From assembly GCA_964472015.1 (NCBI GenBank), contig CAYYIP010000026.1:1-24583 (forward strand): DNA of 24,583 nt, written 5' to 3'. Below are positions 8,818 to 15,786 of the stretch, in pieces (positions within the stretch are counted from its first letter, which is position 1; every line of letters starts with the position of its first letter). A program made the position numbers and the translations under genes. The notes under the pieces were generated by a model, which did no database searches, had not been told where the DNA came from, and saw nothing but the letters and a program-made list of their open reading frames with translations. The DNA is from JAAYTD01 sp964472015 (GTDB taxonomy: Bacteria; Bacteroidota; Ignavibacteria; Kapaibacteriales; UBA2268).

Positions 8818-9921
8818 TTATAAGTTTTCAATATTGTTGTTACTTATAGTTTCATTATGTTTATTAATATTAAAAGTATTACTTTCATTTAATGCGTTTT
8901 TAATATCTGTTTCAAGTTTTTCTAATAATTCATGTTTTTCAGCTAATATTTTTTTGAAAGTATCACGTCCTTGTACTCGTTCTTCACCATAAGTATACCA
9001 TGAACCTCCTTTTTGAATAATTCCATACTCTGTTCCTATATCTAGTAAATCACCTATTTTTGAAATACCTTCATTGTACATAATATCAAATTCTACTTCT
9101 TTAAATGGTGGTGCAACTTTATTTTTTACAATTTTTACTCTTACTCTATTTCCTATCATTTCCGATCCCTCTTTTATAACTTCTTTTCTACGAATTTCTA
9201 ATCTTACAGATGCATAGAATTTCAAAGCATTTCCCCCCGTAGTTGTTTCGGGATTTCCATAAAAAACACCTATTTTACTTCGTAATTGATTTGTAAACAT
9301 TACTGTTGTACGAGATTTACCAATAGCAGCATTTAATTTACGCATAGCTTGTGACATTAATCTTGCTTGTGAACCCATCTGAGCATCCCCCATTTCCCCT
9401 TCTATTTCTACTCTAGGCGTAAGAGCTGCAACCGAGTCTATAATTATAACATCTATACCATTACTACGTACTAACGTTTCTACTATTTCTAAAGCTTGTT
9501 CTCCAAATTCAGGTTGTGAAAGTAATAAAGTATCTAGATTAACACCTAGTCTTTGTGCATAATTTATATCTAAAGCGTGTTCAGTGTCTATAAACGCAGC
9601 AATTCCACCTTTTTTTTGAGCTTCTGCAATAATATGTAAACAAATTGTTGTCTTACCTGATGATTCAGGACCATATATTTCTATTATACGACCACGTGGT
9701 ACACCACCAACACCTATCGCTGCATCAAGAGAAATACATCCCGTAGAAATGACTTCTACTGGTTCTTTCTGTTTTTGATTAAGTAACATTATAGAACCTT
9801 TCCCATGAGTTTTTTCTATTTGATCAATAGCATTTTTAACAGCTTTTAGTTTGTTTTCACGATTTCTTTTTAATTCTTCTTCTTTTATTATTGAAGATTG
9901 TTTTTCTTGTTCATTAGACAT
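8818..9921 (-). CDS. recA: RecA recombinase
   Basis: RecA forms filaments on single-stranded DNA and drives strand exchange and LexA self-cleavage. At 367 residues it is normal length. Walker A is GPESSGKTT (84-92), the catalytic glutamate is in DTEHALD (112-118), Walker B is VIIIDSV (158-164), and loops L1 and L2 cover EGEMGDAQMGSQARLMSQ (174-191) and IGVFYGNPETTTGGNA (217-232). The FTNQLRSKIG segment is typical. About 20 charged residues precede the usual N-terminal helix. The only other nearby Met is at 45, inside conserved sequence, so the first ATG is right. The C-terminus is Asn-rich. There is no Shine-Dalgarno, but a promoter- and operator-like block lies 48-101 nt upstream. The secreted transglutaminase-like gene follows 36 nt downstream, an unusual partner. 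Confidence 0.98.
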   Translation of the reverse strand: MSNEQEKQSSIIKEEELKRNRENKLKAVKNAIDQIEKTHGKGSIMLLNQKQKEPVEVISTGCISLDAAIGVGGVPRGRIIEIYGPESSGKTTICLHIIAEAQKKGGIAAFIDTEHALDINYAQRLGVNLDTLLLSQPEFGEQALEIVETLVRSNGIDVIIIDSVAALTPRVEIEGEMGDAQMGSQARLMSQAMRKLNAAIGKSRTTVMFTNQLRSKIGVFYGNPETTTGGNALKFYASVRLEIRRKEVIKEGSEMIGNRVRVKIVKNKVAPPFKEVEFDIMYNEGISKIGDLLDIGTEYGIIQKGGSWYTYGEERVQGRDTFKKILAEKHELLEKLETDIKNALNESNTFNINKHNETISNNNIENL

Positions 9922-9968
9922 ATTTTTAACATATTTATATTTTAATTTTTAAATTATATCGGGTTAAG

Positions 9969-10022
9969 TTGTATATAATATATATTATATACAAATATAC
10001 AAAAATACAAATTATATACAAA
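9969..10022 (-). promoter_or_regulatory. recA promoter with overlapping palindromic operator candidate
   Basis: On the minus strand, TTTG (10022-10019), a 19-nt spacer and TATATTTG (9999-9992) match the Bacteroidota -33/-7 pattern (TTTG, TAnnTTTG). Just downstream, 9969-9994 is a 26-nt perfect palindrome with half-site TTGTATATAATAT. It overlaps the -7 box end and the expected transcription start, where a repressor would block initiation. A LexA-type operator is plausible for recA but not shown. Five TACAAA motifs (TTTGTA on the coding strand) crowd 9990-10030, including a 17-nt unit repeated at 9995 and 10014. Confidence 0.55.
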
Positions 10023-10100
10023 AATACAAAAAATATAAAATATATATTATAAATTTGTATAATTAGTAAAAAATATTTATTTTTGTATAATTATAAATTT

Positions 10101-10200
10101 NNNNNNNNNNNNNNNNNNNNNNNNNNNNNNNNNNNNNNNNNNNNNNNNNNNNNNNNNNNNNNNNNNNNNNNNNNNNNNNNNNNNNNNNNNNNNNNNNNNN
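10101..10200. other. Assembly gap of 100 N
   Basis: Exactly 100 N bases lie between recA and the small outer-membrane-like gene. The 55 nt before the gap (10046-10100) and the 55 nt after it (10201-10255) are identical. This is a scaffolding join of default size, not a measured gap. Confidence 0.95.
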
Positions 10201-10208
10201 ATTATAAA

Positions 10209-10240
10209 TTTGTATAATTAGTAAAAAATATTTATTTTTG
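10209..10240 (+). promoter_or_regulatory. Bacteroidota-type promoter for the small outer-membrane-like gene
   Basis: TTTG (10209-10212), a 20-nt spacer and TATTTTTG (10233-10240) fit the TTTG/TAnnTTTG pattern. The start codon is at 10299, giving a leader of about 50 nt. An 18-nt perfect palindrome, AATTATAAATTTATAATT (10244-10261), follows directly and would cover the start of the transcript. Confidence 0.5.
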
Positions 10241-10298
10241 TATAATTATAAATTTATAATTCAAAAAATTTTTTCATTTTTTATGGAGCAATTATTTT

Positions 10299-10814
10299 AT
10301 GAAAAAGATTATACTATTTGTGTTTTTGTTTGTTGTATTTTGTAGCACTTCTTCATTAAAAGTTGAGGCTTACACCAAATCTATATCTACTGACTTGGTT
10401 CAAACTTTACAAAACAATCTAATTTGTATAAATTATGAGACGATGTTGAGTGCTAGAAATTCCATTCAATTCAGTTTTGTGATAGATAATAATTATTCAA
10501 ACGTTATGGGTTATAGAGCTGAAGCTAATTATCGTTGGTATTTACGCGATGTATTTCCTGTTCGTACTACTGGGATAGAAGGATTTAATATAGGTCCTTA
10601 TGGTGCAGTTGGTATGTATGTGTGGGATAATCCTTATACTGATAGAACTGAAAGTGATTTTTATTTTGAAATTGGTGGGACAGTCGCTTATAAATGGGTT
10701 TTTAGTGGTTTCCAAGTTGAACCTTTACTAAAATTATCTATTCCTTTAGTTAAAGAAAGTTATGCTAAAAACTTCTATTGGGGATTCGGTGTTAGTCTTG
10801 GATATGCATGGTAA
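10299..10814 (+). CDS. Small outer-membrane beta-barrel-like protein
   Basis: This 171-residue protein has a clear signal peptide: MKK, then a hydrophobic core to about residue 20, with a cleavage region near SSLKVEA. The mature part alternates polar and hydrophobic residues in short strands (for example YRAEANYRWYLRD, GPYGAVGMYVW, FYFEIGGTVAYKWV, YWGFGVSLGYAW) and ends in an aromatic residue, Trp171, as many outer-membrane barrels do. About eight strands would fit. I do not recognise a named family; it recalls small Bacteroidota barrel proteins of unknown function such as the DUF3575 group. GGAG sits 10 nt before the ATG and supports this start. It is a single-gene unit, divergent from recA, with its own promoter candidate and terminator. 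Confidence 0.75.
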   Translation: MKKIILFVFLFVVFCSTSSLKVEAYTKSISTDLVQTLQNNLICINYETMLSARNSIQFSFVIDNNYSNVMGYRAEANYRWYLRDVFPVRTTGIEGFNIGPYGAVGMYVWDNPYTDRTESDFYFEIGGTVAYKWVFSGFQVEPLLKLSIPLVKESYAKNFYWGFGVSLGYAW

Positions 10815-10841
10815 TAATTATATTGTAATACATAAAAATCT

Positions 10842-10874
10842 AAAAAAAGGGATAATTTAATTATCCCTTTTTTT
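10842..10874. terminator. Bidirectional terminator between the barrel-like gene and purM
   Basis: Seven A, GGGATAA, a short loop, TTATCCC and seven T form a stem of about 14 bp with U-tracts on either strand. It lies between convergent genes, 28 nt after the first and 41 nt from the purM stop. Confidence 0.9.
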
Positions 10875-10914
10875 ATAATAAAAACTTATTTAATATATTT
10901 TTATTTTTATGATC

Positions 10915-11910
10915 CTATTTTTTTGTAATATGTCCAATAATTTTTGAATTGTAAATTTTTGTATATTCTAATACTTTTTTTGCGTTTATTCCCTTGGTTA
11001 TTAAAATCATACCTATTCCTAAGTTAAAAGTTTTACGCATTTCATCTGTCTTAATATTTCCTGTTTCTTGAATTAATTCAAATATTGGTAACTGTTCCCA
11101 AGCCTTCCAATCAATATCCATTTTACAATCATTAGGCATAATTCTAGATGTATTTCCTATAATTCCACCGCCCGTAATATGAGATATTCCTGTAAGTAAT
11201 TCTTGTTCTGCTAATGGATATACTTTTTTTAGGTATGATCTGTGTATAGCAAGTAATGCTTCCCCTATAGTTTTTCCTAATTTGTCAATGTAAGTGTCAA
11301 TTTTGAATTTATTTAGTAATATATTTCGTGCTAATGAATAACCATTGGTATGTAATCCACTAGATTCTAATCCTATCATTACATCACCTTGTTTTATTTT
11401 TGTACCGTTTACAATTTTTTTCTTGTCAACTAATCCAATAATTGTTCCACTCATATCATATTCGCCTTTTTGATATATTGATGGCATTTCCGCAGTTTCA
11501 CCACCTATAAGTGCACAATCGTTTTCACGACAAGCAGTTACAAATCCATTTACTACTTCTACTGCTATATTGGGCTCTAATTTCCCTGTTGCAAAATAAT
11601 CAAGAAAAAATAATGGTTTTGCTCCACAACAAAGAATATCATTAACACAATGATTTACAAGACAAGAACCTATTGTGTTATGTTTATTCATAGCAACAGC
11701 TATTTTTAGTTTCGTTCCAACTCCATCTGTTGAAGCAACAAGAATAGGATGTTCATATTCAGTAAATTTTGCATCATAAAATCCTCCAAATAATCCTATT
11801 TCAGATAAAACTTTATTATTAAAAGTTGATTTTACTAATGGCTTTATTCTTCGAACTGTTTCTTCGCCAGCATCAATATCAACACCAGCTGCTTTATAAG
11901 TATTTTGCAT
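10915..11910 (-). CDS. purM: Phosphoribosylformylglycinamidine cyclo-ligase (AIR synthetase)
   Basis: PurM closes the imidazole ring in purine synthesis, converting FGAM to AIR with ATP. The 331-residue length is usual. Recognised segments are GVDIDAGEE (9-17), STDGVGTK (60-67, nucleotide/metal region), VNHCVNDILCCGAKPLFFLDY (85-105), IGGETAEMP (135-143), SSGLHTNGYSLAR (183-195) and HITGGGIIGN (about 245-254). It starts 41 nt after the C69 peptidase gene on the same strand. No other purine gene is in the window, so it is either a lone pur gene or the second gene of that unit. No Shine-Dalgarno is evident. Confidence 0.97.
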   Translation of the reverse strand: MQNTYKAAGVDIDAGEETVRRIKPLVKSTFNNKVLSEIGLFGGFYDAKFTEYEHPILVASTDGVGTKLKIAVAMNKHNTIGSCLVNHCVNDILCCGAKPLFFLDYFATGKLEPNIAVEVVNGFVTACRENDCALIGGETAEMPSIYQKGEYDMSGTIIGLVDKKKIVNGTKIKQGDVMIGLESSGLHTNGYSLARNILLNKFKIDTYIDKLGKTIGEALLAIHRSYLKKVYPLAEQELLTGISHITGGGIIGNTSRIMPNDCKMDIDWKAWEQLPIFELIQETGNIKTDEMRKTFNLGIGMILITKGINAKKVLEYTKIYNSKIIGHITKK

Positions 11911-11950
11911 ATTTTCTATTTATTGTATTATTTTTAAATATTTGTTTTTC

Positions 11951-13621
11951 TTACTTTTTCTTTTTAGTTTTTATAGGATTTCGCCACTTCATTTCATAAT
12001 ATCCAGGTTTTTCTTTTATTACTTGTTTAAAGAACTCATTTCCATAACCTACGCCTTTTGGCGAGCGACCTTTATTTTTTGTAACATCATTTACATAACC
12101 ATCATTATATTTCATTACTAAATATTTCCAAAGTTCAGTCCATTTTATCATAGTATTTTTTGCTTGAGTATTGGAATATTCAGTAAGATACTCTATAGCT
12201 AATTCTTTATTTATATTTAATAATTCAATTGCTGCTTTTTCAATAGCAGTTTGATAGGTAAGATATTTATTTTCTAATAAATTTTGCTCTTTTTGAATAT
12301 CTTCTATAACATAAGAATATTTTTGATACGCTATATTTGCAACTAAATTAAAAAGCCATACAGCAGAATTTAAATTAAAATTAGCAACATCAGCATTAGA
12401 ATAACATTCAGGTATTTTTGTTATAGAACAATAAAGAGGGTTATATACAGTAGAATAATTATCATCTACGCCATACCAAAAAACACCTCCAACTTCACGA
12501 GGCATATGCGAACGTGCTTGCGAGATAAAAGAAAAAGCAGTTTGCTGTGTTGATAAAGGACGTTCCCAATAATAACTAGTAGTAGTATCACCATCAATTT
12601 TAAAACCTAATGGTTTCCAACGATATGGACATCCATAAGCACCAGCTGCTATTCCTTTTGTCATATCAAATTCTGTGTTTTCAAAGTGGTCTCGCATTAT
12701 GTTAGCAACAGCCTTTATATCAAGTTTTTTATCAGGTTTTATAGAAAAAGGATAAGGCTCCGAACCTATAACTGCTCTAAAATAATCAGAAGACAGATTT
12801 AAAGATGGAGCTGCTTTTTTATACATAATCCATACTCTACTTTCACAAGCAAATAAATTGCTTGGTTCGGCTGGGTCGTAAGCATCAGCAAACGAAAAAG
12901 GTTTTCCTGATTTTCTATCATAATATCCCATTTTTTCTGCAAAAGTAATAATATCTGATGAATAAATACATTCGTCTTTATTTTCTGATAATTCACGTAT
13001 ACGTGCCTTGTTTGCATGTGCTGCTATATGCCCATCAGGAACACGTTTAGCAACCCATACAGCTCCTTTTTCTTTTGGTCCTTTACTTATTAATTCTAAT
13101 ACCCAAGCTTCATTAGGGTCAACTAGTGAAATCGATTCTCCCTCACTATAATATCCATATTCTTTTACTAAATTAGTCATTATATTTATTGCTTCACGCG
13201 CAGTTTTTGCTCGTTGTAATGTTATGTAAATTAATGAACCATAATCCATTATAGCTGTTGTATCCTTTAATTCTGGACGTCCGCCAAAAGTAGTTTCACC
13301 TATTGTAAGTTGCCATTCATTCATATTTCCAACAACACGATAAGTTTCAGCTACTTGTTTTATTTTTCCAAGATATTTAATCCAACCCGAATCCCACTCA
13401 TAAATATCAACAGAATCATTTTCATTGTGCTTTTTACCTTCATGAAAATATAGAGGTTCCATAAAACCTCCCGCATCAGCAGTATAACTTAACATAGCAG
13501 ATCCATCTTTTGAAGCTCCTTTTGTTACAATGAAATTTGAGCAAGCTATAACTTTATTTCCAATACTTAATAACATTAATATGATTATAGTTAATATTTT
13601 GTTCATTAATTTTTTTGTCAT
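11951..13621 (-). CDS. Exported C69-family dipeptidase (Ntn hydrolase)
   Basis: This 556-residue protein matches peptidase family C69, cysteine Ntn-hydrolases that cleave dipeptides. A signal peptide (hydrophobic 9-21) ends at VIA, followed by Cys27 in CSNFIVTKGASKDGS. The Cys-S/T-N-F start with TKGAS is the family hallmark. Cys27 would be the N-terminal nucleophile once the leader is removed. Further family segments are GNMNEWQLTIGETTFGGR (about 98-115), EGESISLVDPNEAWVLE (about 159-175), HIAAHANKARI (about 198-208) and the late SHMPREVGGVFWYGVDD. VIAC also fits a lipobox, so a lipoprotein is a formal alternative, but the nucleophile reading suits the family. AAGGAA lies 9 nt before the ATG. 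purM follows after 41 nt. Confidence 0.92.
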   Translation of the reverse strand: MTKKLMNKILTIIILMLLSIGNKVIACSNFIVTKGASKDGSAMLSYTADAGGFMEPLYFHEGKKHNENDSVDIYEWDSGWIKYLGKIKQVAETYRVVGNMNEWQLTIGETTFGGRPELKDTTAIMDYGSLIYITLQRAKTAREAINIMTNLVKEYGYYSEGESISLVDPNEAWVLELISKGPKEKGAVWVAKRVPDGHIAAHANKARIRELSENKDECIYSSDIITFAEKMGYYDRKSGKPFSFADAYDPAEPSNLFACESRVWIMYKKAAPSLNLSSDYFRAVIGSEPYPFSIKPDKKLDIKAVANIMRDHFENTEFDMTKGIAAGAYGCPYRWKPLGFKIDGDTTTSYYWERPLSTQQTAFSFISQARSHMPREVGGVFWYGVDDNYSTVYNPLYCSITKIPECYSNADVANFNLNSAVWLFNLVANIAYQKYSYVIEDIQKEQNLLENKYLTYQTAIEKAAIELLNINKELAIEYLTEYSNTQAKNTMIKWTELWKYLVMKYNDGYVNDVTKNKGRSPKGVGYGNEFFKQVIKEKPGYYEMKWRNPIKTKKKK

Positions 13622-14010
13622 TATTAGATTTTCCTTTATAATTTTTATATATTATTAATTACTATTATTGTAAATTACAATATACGATTTTTTTTAAAAT
13701 TAAAAAAATTACTTGATTTTTATAAGAAAAATTAAGTAAAAATAATTATACGTCTTGTATAGTGTTTTTGCATAATACAATATAAATTAAAAATAATTTT
13801 TTATTTTATAAAAAACTAAAAGTATATAATGAATTATTTTTAATAAATTAAAATTGATATGTGTATGATAAAATAACAAAATATAAAAATGATAATTTTT
13901 ATTTATTGGAATGATAAAGTTATATGTATTAGTAATATCGAATGGTTGTATAGTGCTTTTATATAATAATTATTTATATTTTTGAATAAAAATTATTTTT
14001 TATAATAATG
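13622..14010. other. AT-rich spacer upstream of the C69 peptidase with a diverged 23-nt repeat
   Basis: The stretch between the tryptophanase terminator and the peptidase start holds no confident gene. TTGTATAGTG-starting 23-nt segments occur at 13755-13777 and 13946-13968 with three mismatches. A 25-codon open frame (13889-13966, +) with sensible-looking composition ends inside the second copy. The peptidase promoter must lie here; the nearest match is ATACAATATA-type sequence, one base short of the TAnnTTTG pattern. Confidence 0.5.
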
Positions 14011-14043
14011 AAAAAAGGTAATATAAAATATATTACCTTTTTT
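14011..14043 (-). terminator. Intrinsic terminator after tryptophanase
   Basis: Six A, GGTAATAT, a 5-nt loop, ATATTACC and six T make a 14-bp stem with U-tracts. It lies 20 nt past the tryptophanase stop. Confidence 0.9.
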
Positions 14044-14063
14044 ATTTTATTTGAACTTATTTG

Positions 14064-15434
14064 TTAAATATAATCACATCTACATGTAAAGTGTCTTAAA
14101 TAAGGAGCTTGCCATGTAATTTTCATTGGACGTAATTTATTACGATTATTATAGGCTTCAATTATTGCTTCTGCAATATATTCCATATGACTCTTTGTAT
14201 ATACTCTACGAGGTATAGCAAGTCGCACGAGTTCCATATTGGGCGCAATATGATTTCCATTTTTATCTTCTTTTCCAAACATTAATGAACCGATTTCAGT
14301 TGTTCTAATACCTCCAATACGATATATTTCACAAGCTAATGATTGACCGGGGAAATGTTTTGGTTCTATATGAGGTGCAAATCTTTTTGCATCAATATAA
14401 ATTGCATGAGCACCAGGTGGTAGAACAATAGGAACTCCTGCTGCCATAATTTCATCAGCTAATCCTTTAGATTGATTTACACGATATTTTAAGTAATTTT
14501 CATCAAGTACTTCTTCAAACCCAATAGCTAAGGCTTCTAGATCACGTCTAGCTAATCCACCGTAAGTAATAAAGCCTTCCATTACAATTAAATTAGTACG
14601 ACATTGTTCAGCAATAGAGTCTGAATTAGTAGCAATAAAACCACCCGTATTAGACATTCCATCTTTTTTTGCACTCATTGTAGCACCATCAGCATATGAA
14701 AATATTTCTTGACAAATTTCAAGAATAGATTTGTTTTCATATCCTTTTTCTCGAGTTTTAATGAAATAAGCATTTTCTGCAAAACGACAGCAATCTAAGT
14801 ATAATGGGATACCATACTTATTAAGAATTTTTTTAGTTTCTCTTATGTTTTCCATTGAAACAGGTTGACCACCACCACTATTGTTAGTTATAGTTATCAT
14901 TGCTATTGGAATATTTTCTTTCCCATATTTTTTTATTGTGGCTTCTAATTTTTCAATATCCATATTGCCTTTGAAGTCAGCAACTATTTCAGGGCGAATT
15001 CCTATATCAGTTGGTAAATCAATAGGATTTGCGCCTATGAATTCTAAGTTACCACGAGTTGTATCAAAGTGTGTATTATTAGGAATTGTTTCCCCCGATT
15101 TTGCTACTACACTAAATAATACTTTTTCTGCAGCACGTCCCTGATGTGTAGGAATTATATGTTTAAAACCTGTAATTTTTTTTACAATATTTTCAAATTT
15201 ATAATAACTGACAGAACCAGCATAAGATTCGTCTCCATCCATAAGTGCACCCCATTGTTTTGAACTCATTGCTGTTGTTCCACTATCTGTCAATAAATCA
15301 ATTGTTATTTTATCTGAACGTAAGGCAAAAGGATTATAATATGCTTCTGCTAAAGCCTTTTCACGTTCTTCTTGAGTTGTTATATGAATATGTTCTACAG
15401 TTTTTATTTTGAAAGGCTCAATCGATGTTTTCAT
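14064..15434 (-). CDS. tnaA: Tryptophanase (tryptophan indole-lyase)
   Basis: This PLP enzyme splits tryptophan to indole, pyruvate and ammonia in the cytoplasm. The protein is 456 residues, the length of tyrosine phenol-lyase (TPL), and aligns with Citrobacter TPL numbering: Tyr71, PTHQGR (95-100), Asp214 and Arg217 in YLDCCRFAENAYFIK, and the PLP lysine Lys257 in SAKKD. At the positions that separate the two activities it follows tryptophanase: Asp124 where TPL has Thr124, Ile381 where TPL has Arg381 (IRTTEIGS), and His448 where TPL has Phe448 (LRHFTCR). I therefore call tryptophanase, from remembered family sequences. AAGGAA sits 6 nt before the ATG. No tnaB permease gene or tnaC-like leader with a tryptophan codon was seen. 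A TATATTTG box lies about 100 nt upstream, and a terminator follows. Confidence 0.9.
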   Translation of the reverse strand: MKTSIEPFKIKTVEHIHITTQEEREKALAEAYYNPFALRSDKITIDLLTDSGTTAMSSKQWGALMDGDESYAGSVSYYKFENIVKKITGFKHIIPTHQGRAAEKVLFSVVAKSGETIPNNTHFDTTRGNLEFIGANPIDLPTDIGIRPEIVADFKGNMDIEKLEATIKKYGKENIPIAMITITNNSGGGQPVSMENIRETKKILNKYGIPLYLDCCRFAENAYFIKTREKGYENKSILEICQEIFSYADGATMSAKKDGMSNTGGFIATNSDSIAEQCRTNLIVMEGFITYGGLARRDLEALAIGFEEVLDENYLKYRVNQSKGLADEIMAAGVPIVLPPGAHAIYIDAKRFAPHIEPKHFPGQSLACEIYRIGGIRTTEIGSLMFGKEDKNGNHIAPNMELVRLAIPRRVYTKSHMEYIAEAIIEAYNNRNKLRPMKITWQAPYLRHFTCRCDYI

Positions 15435-15530
15435 TTTTTTTTCCTTTAATTAAACTAATATATTAAAATATTTTAATTATATTTTTTTGTTATTTCGTTT
15501 TTATAGAAATTATAATAAAATAAATATATA

Positions 15531-15538
15531 CAAATATA
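15531..15538 (-). promoter_or_regulatory. TAnnTTTG box upstream of tryptophanase
   Basis: TATATTTG on the minus strand, about 97 nt before the ATG, within ATATACAAATATA (plus strand), a 13-mer also found upstream of recA and of the 1171-residue secreted gene. No TTTG is found at the expected -33 spacing, so this is a partial match. Confidence 0.35.
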
Positions 15539-15591
15539 TTAAATATAAATTTAAAAAGAATAAATTAATTATCAACCTAAAAATTTAAAAT

Positions 15592-15617
15592 AAAAAAGTG
15601 AAATATTTATTTCACTT
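15592..15617 (-). terminator. Intrinsic terminator, minus strand
   Basis: AAGTGAAAT (15596-15604) and its mirror (15609-15617) form a 9-bp stem with a 4-nt loop, followed on the minus strand by a T-tract. It would end transcription from the large secreted gene, about 170 nt beyond that gene's stop, before tryptophanase. Confidence 0.75.
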
Positions 15618-15657
15618 CTAAACTAAAATCAAAAATTTATATTAAATAGTAATATTT

Positions 15658-15768
15658 TTATAAATGTGGAGGGATAACTTTTATTCCAATTGTTTCTTTA
15701 TTTTTTGTTAATTTATAATTACAATTATAAATTTCATAAGTTAAAGAAATAATAATTATTTCTTTAAC
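15658..15768 (-). other. Short open frame without ATG, possible gene remnant
   Basis: Between the large secreted gene and the terminator, 36 codons stay open and end in KNKETIGIKVIPPHL then TAA. The composition looks like real protein, yet there is no ATG or obvious start, and its first half overlaps an 18-bp palindrome. It could be the tail of a decayed gene or chance. I do not recognise it. Confidence 0.2.
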
Positions 15769-15773
15769 TTATG
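15710..15773. repeat. Two adjacent perfect palindromes after the large secreted gene
   Basis: AATTTATAATT mirrored around 2 nt (15710-15733) is followed one base later by CATAAGTTAAAGAAATAA mirrored around TAA (15735-15773; 18 bp perfect). The second lies 13 nt past the stop of the secreted gene. Neither has a clean T-tract, so they may protect the 3' end of the mRNA or form a cruciform; termination is more likely at 15592-15617. Confidence 0.75.
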
Positions 15774-15786
15774 GTTCTAAAATTAA

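Larger units (their letters stand above)
10046..10255. repeat. Identical 55-nt flanks around the gap
   Basis: The two copies (10046-10100 and 10201-10255) match base for base and contain the same promoter-like TTTG...TATTTTTG arrangement. They may be one sequence counted twice by the assembler, or the edges of a real repeat collapsed in assembly. Within each copy TTTGTATAATTA occurs twice, 28 nt apart. Confidence 0.85.

Noticed and set aside
12799..13017. Minus-strand 72-codon frame inside the C69 peptidase gene
   Set aside because: It overlaps the conserved peptidase frame on the same strand and resembles nothing.
15435..15600. A tnaC-like leader peptide upstream of tryptophanase
   Set aside because: No short frame with a start, a tryptophan codon and a stop was found in the expected position.
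15735..15773. The 18-bp hairpin as the main terminator of the secreted gene
   Set aside because: No U-tract follows on the minus strand; the hairpin at 15592-15617 has one.
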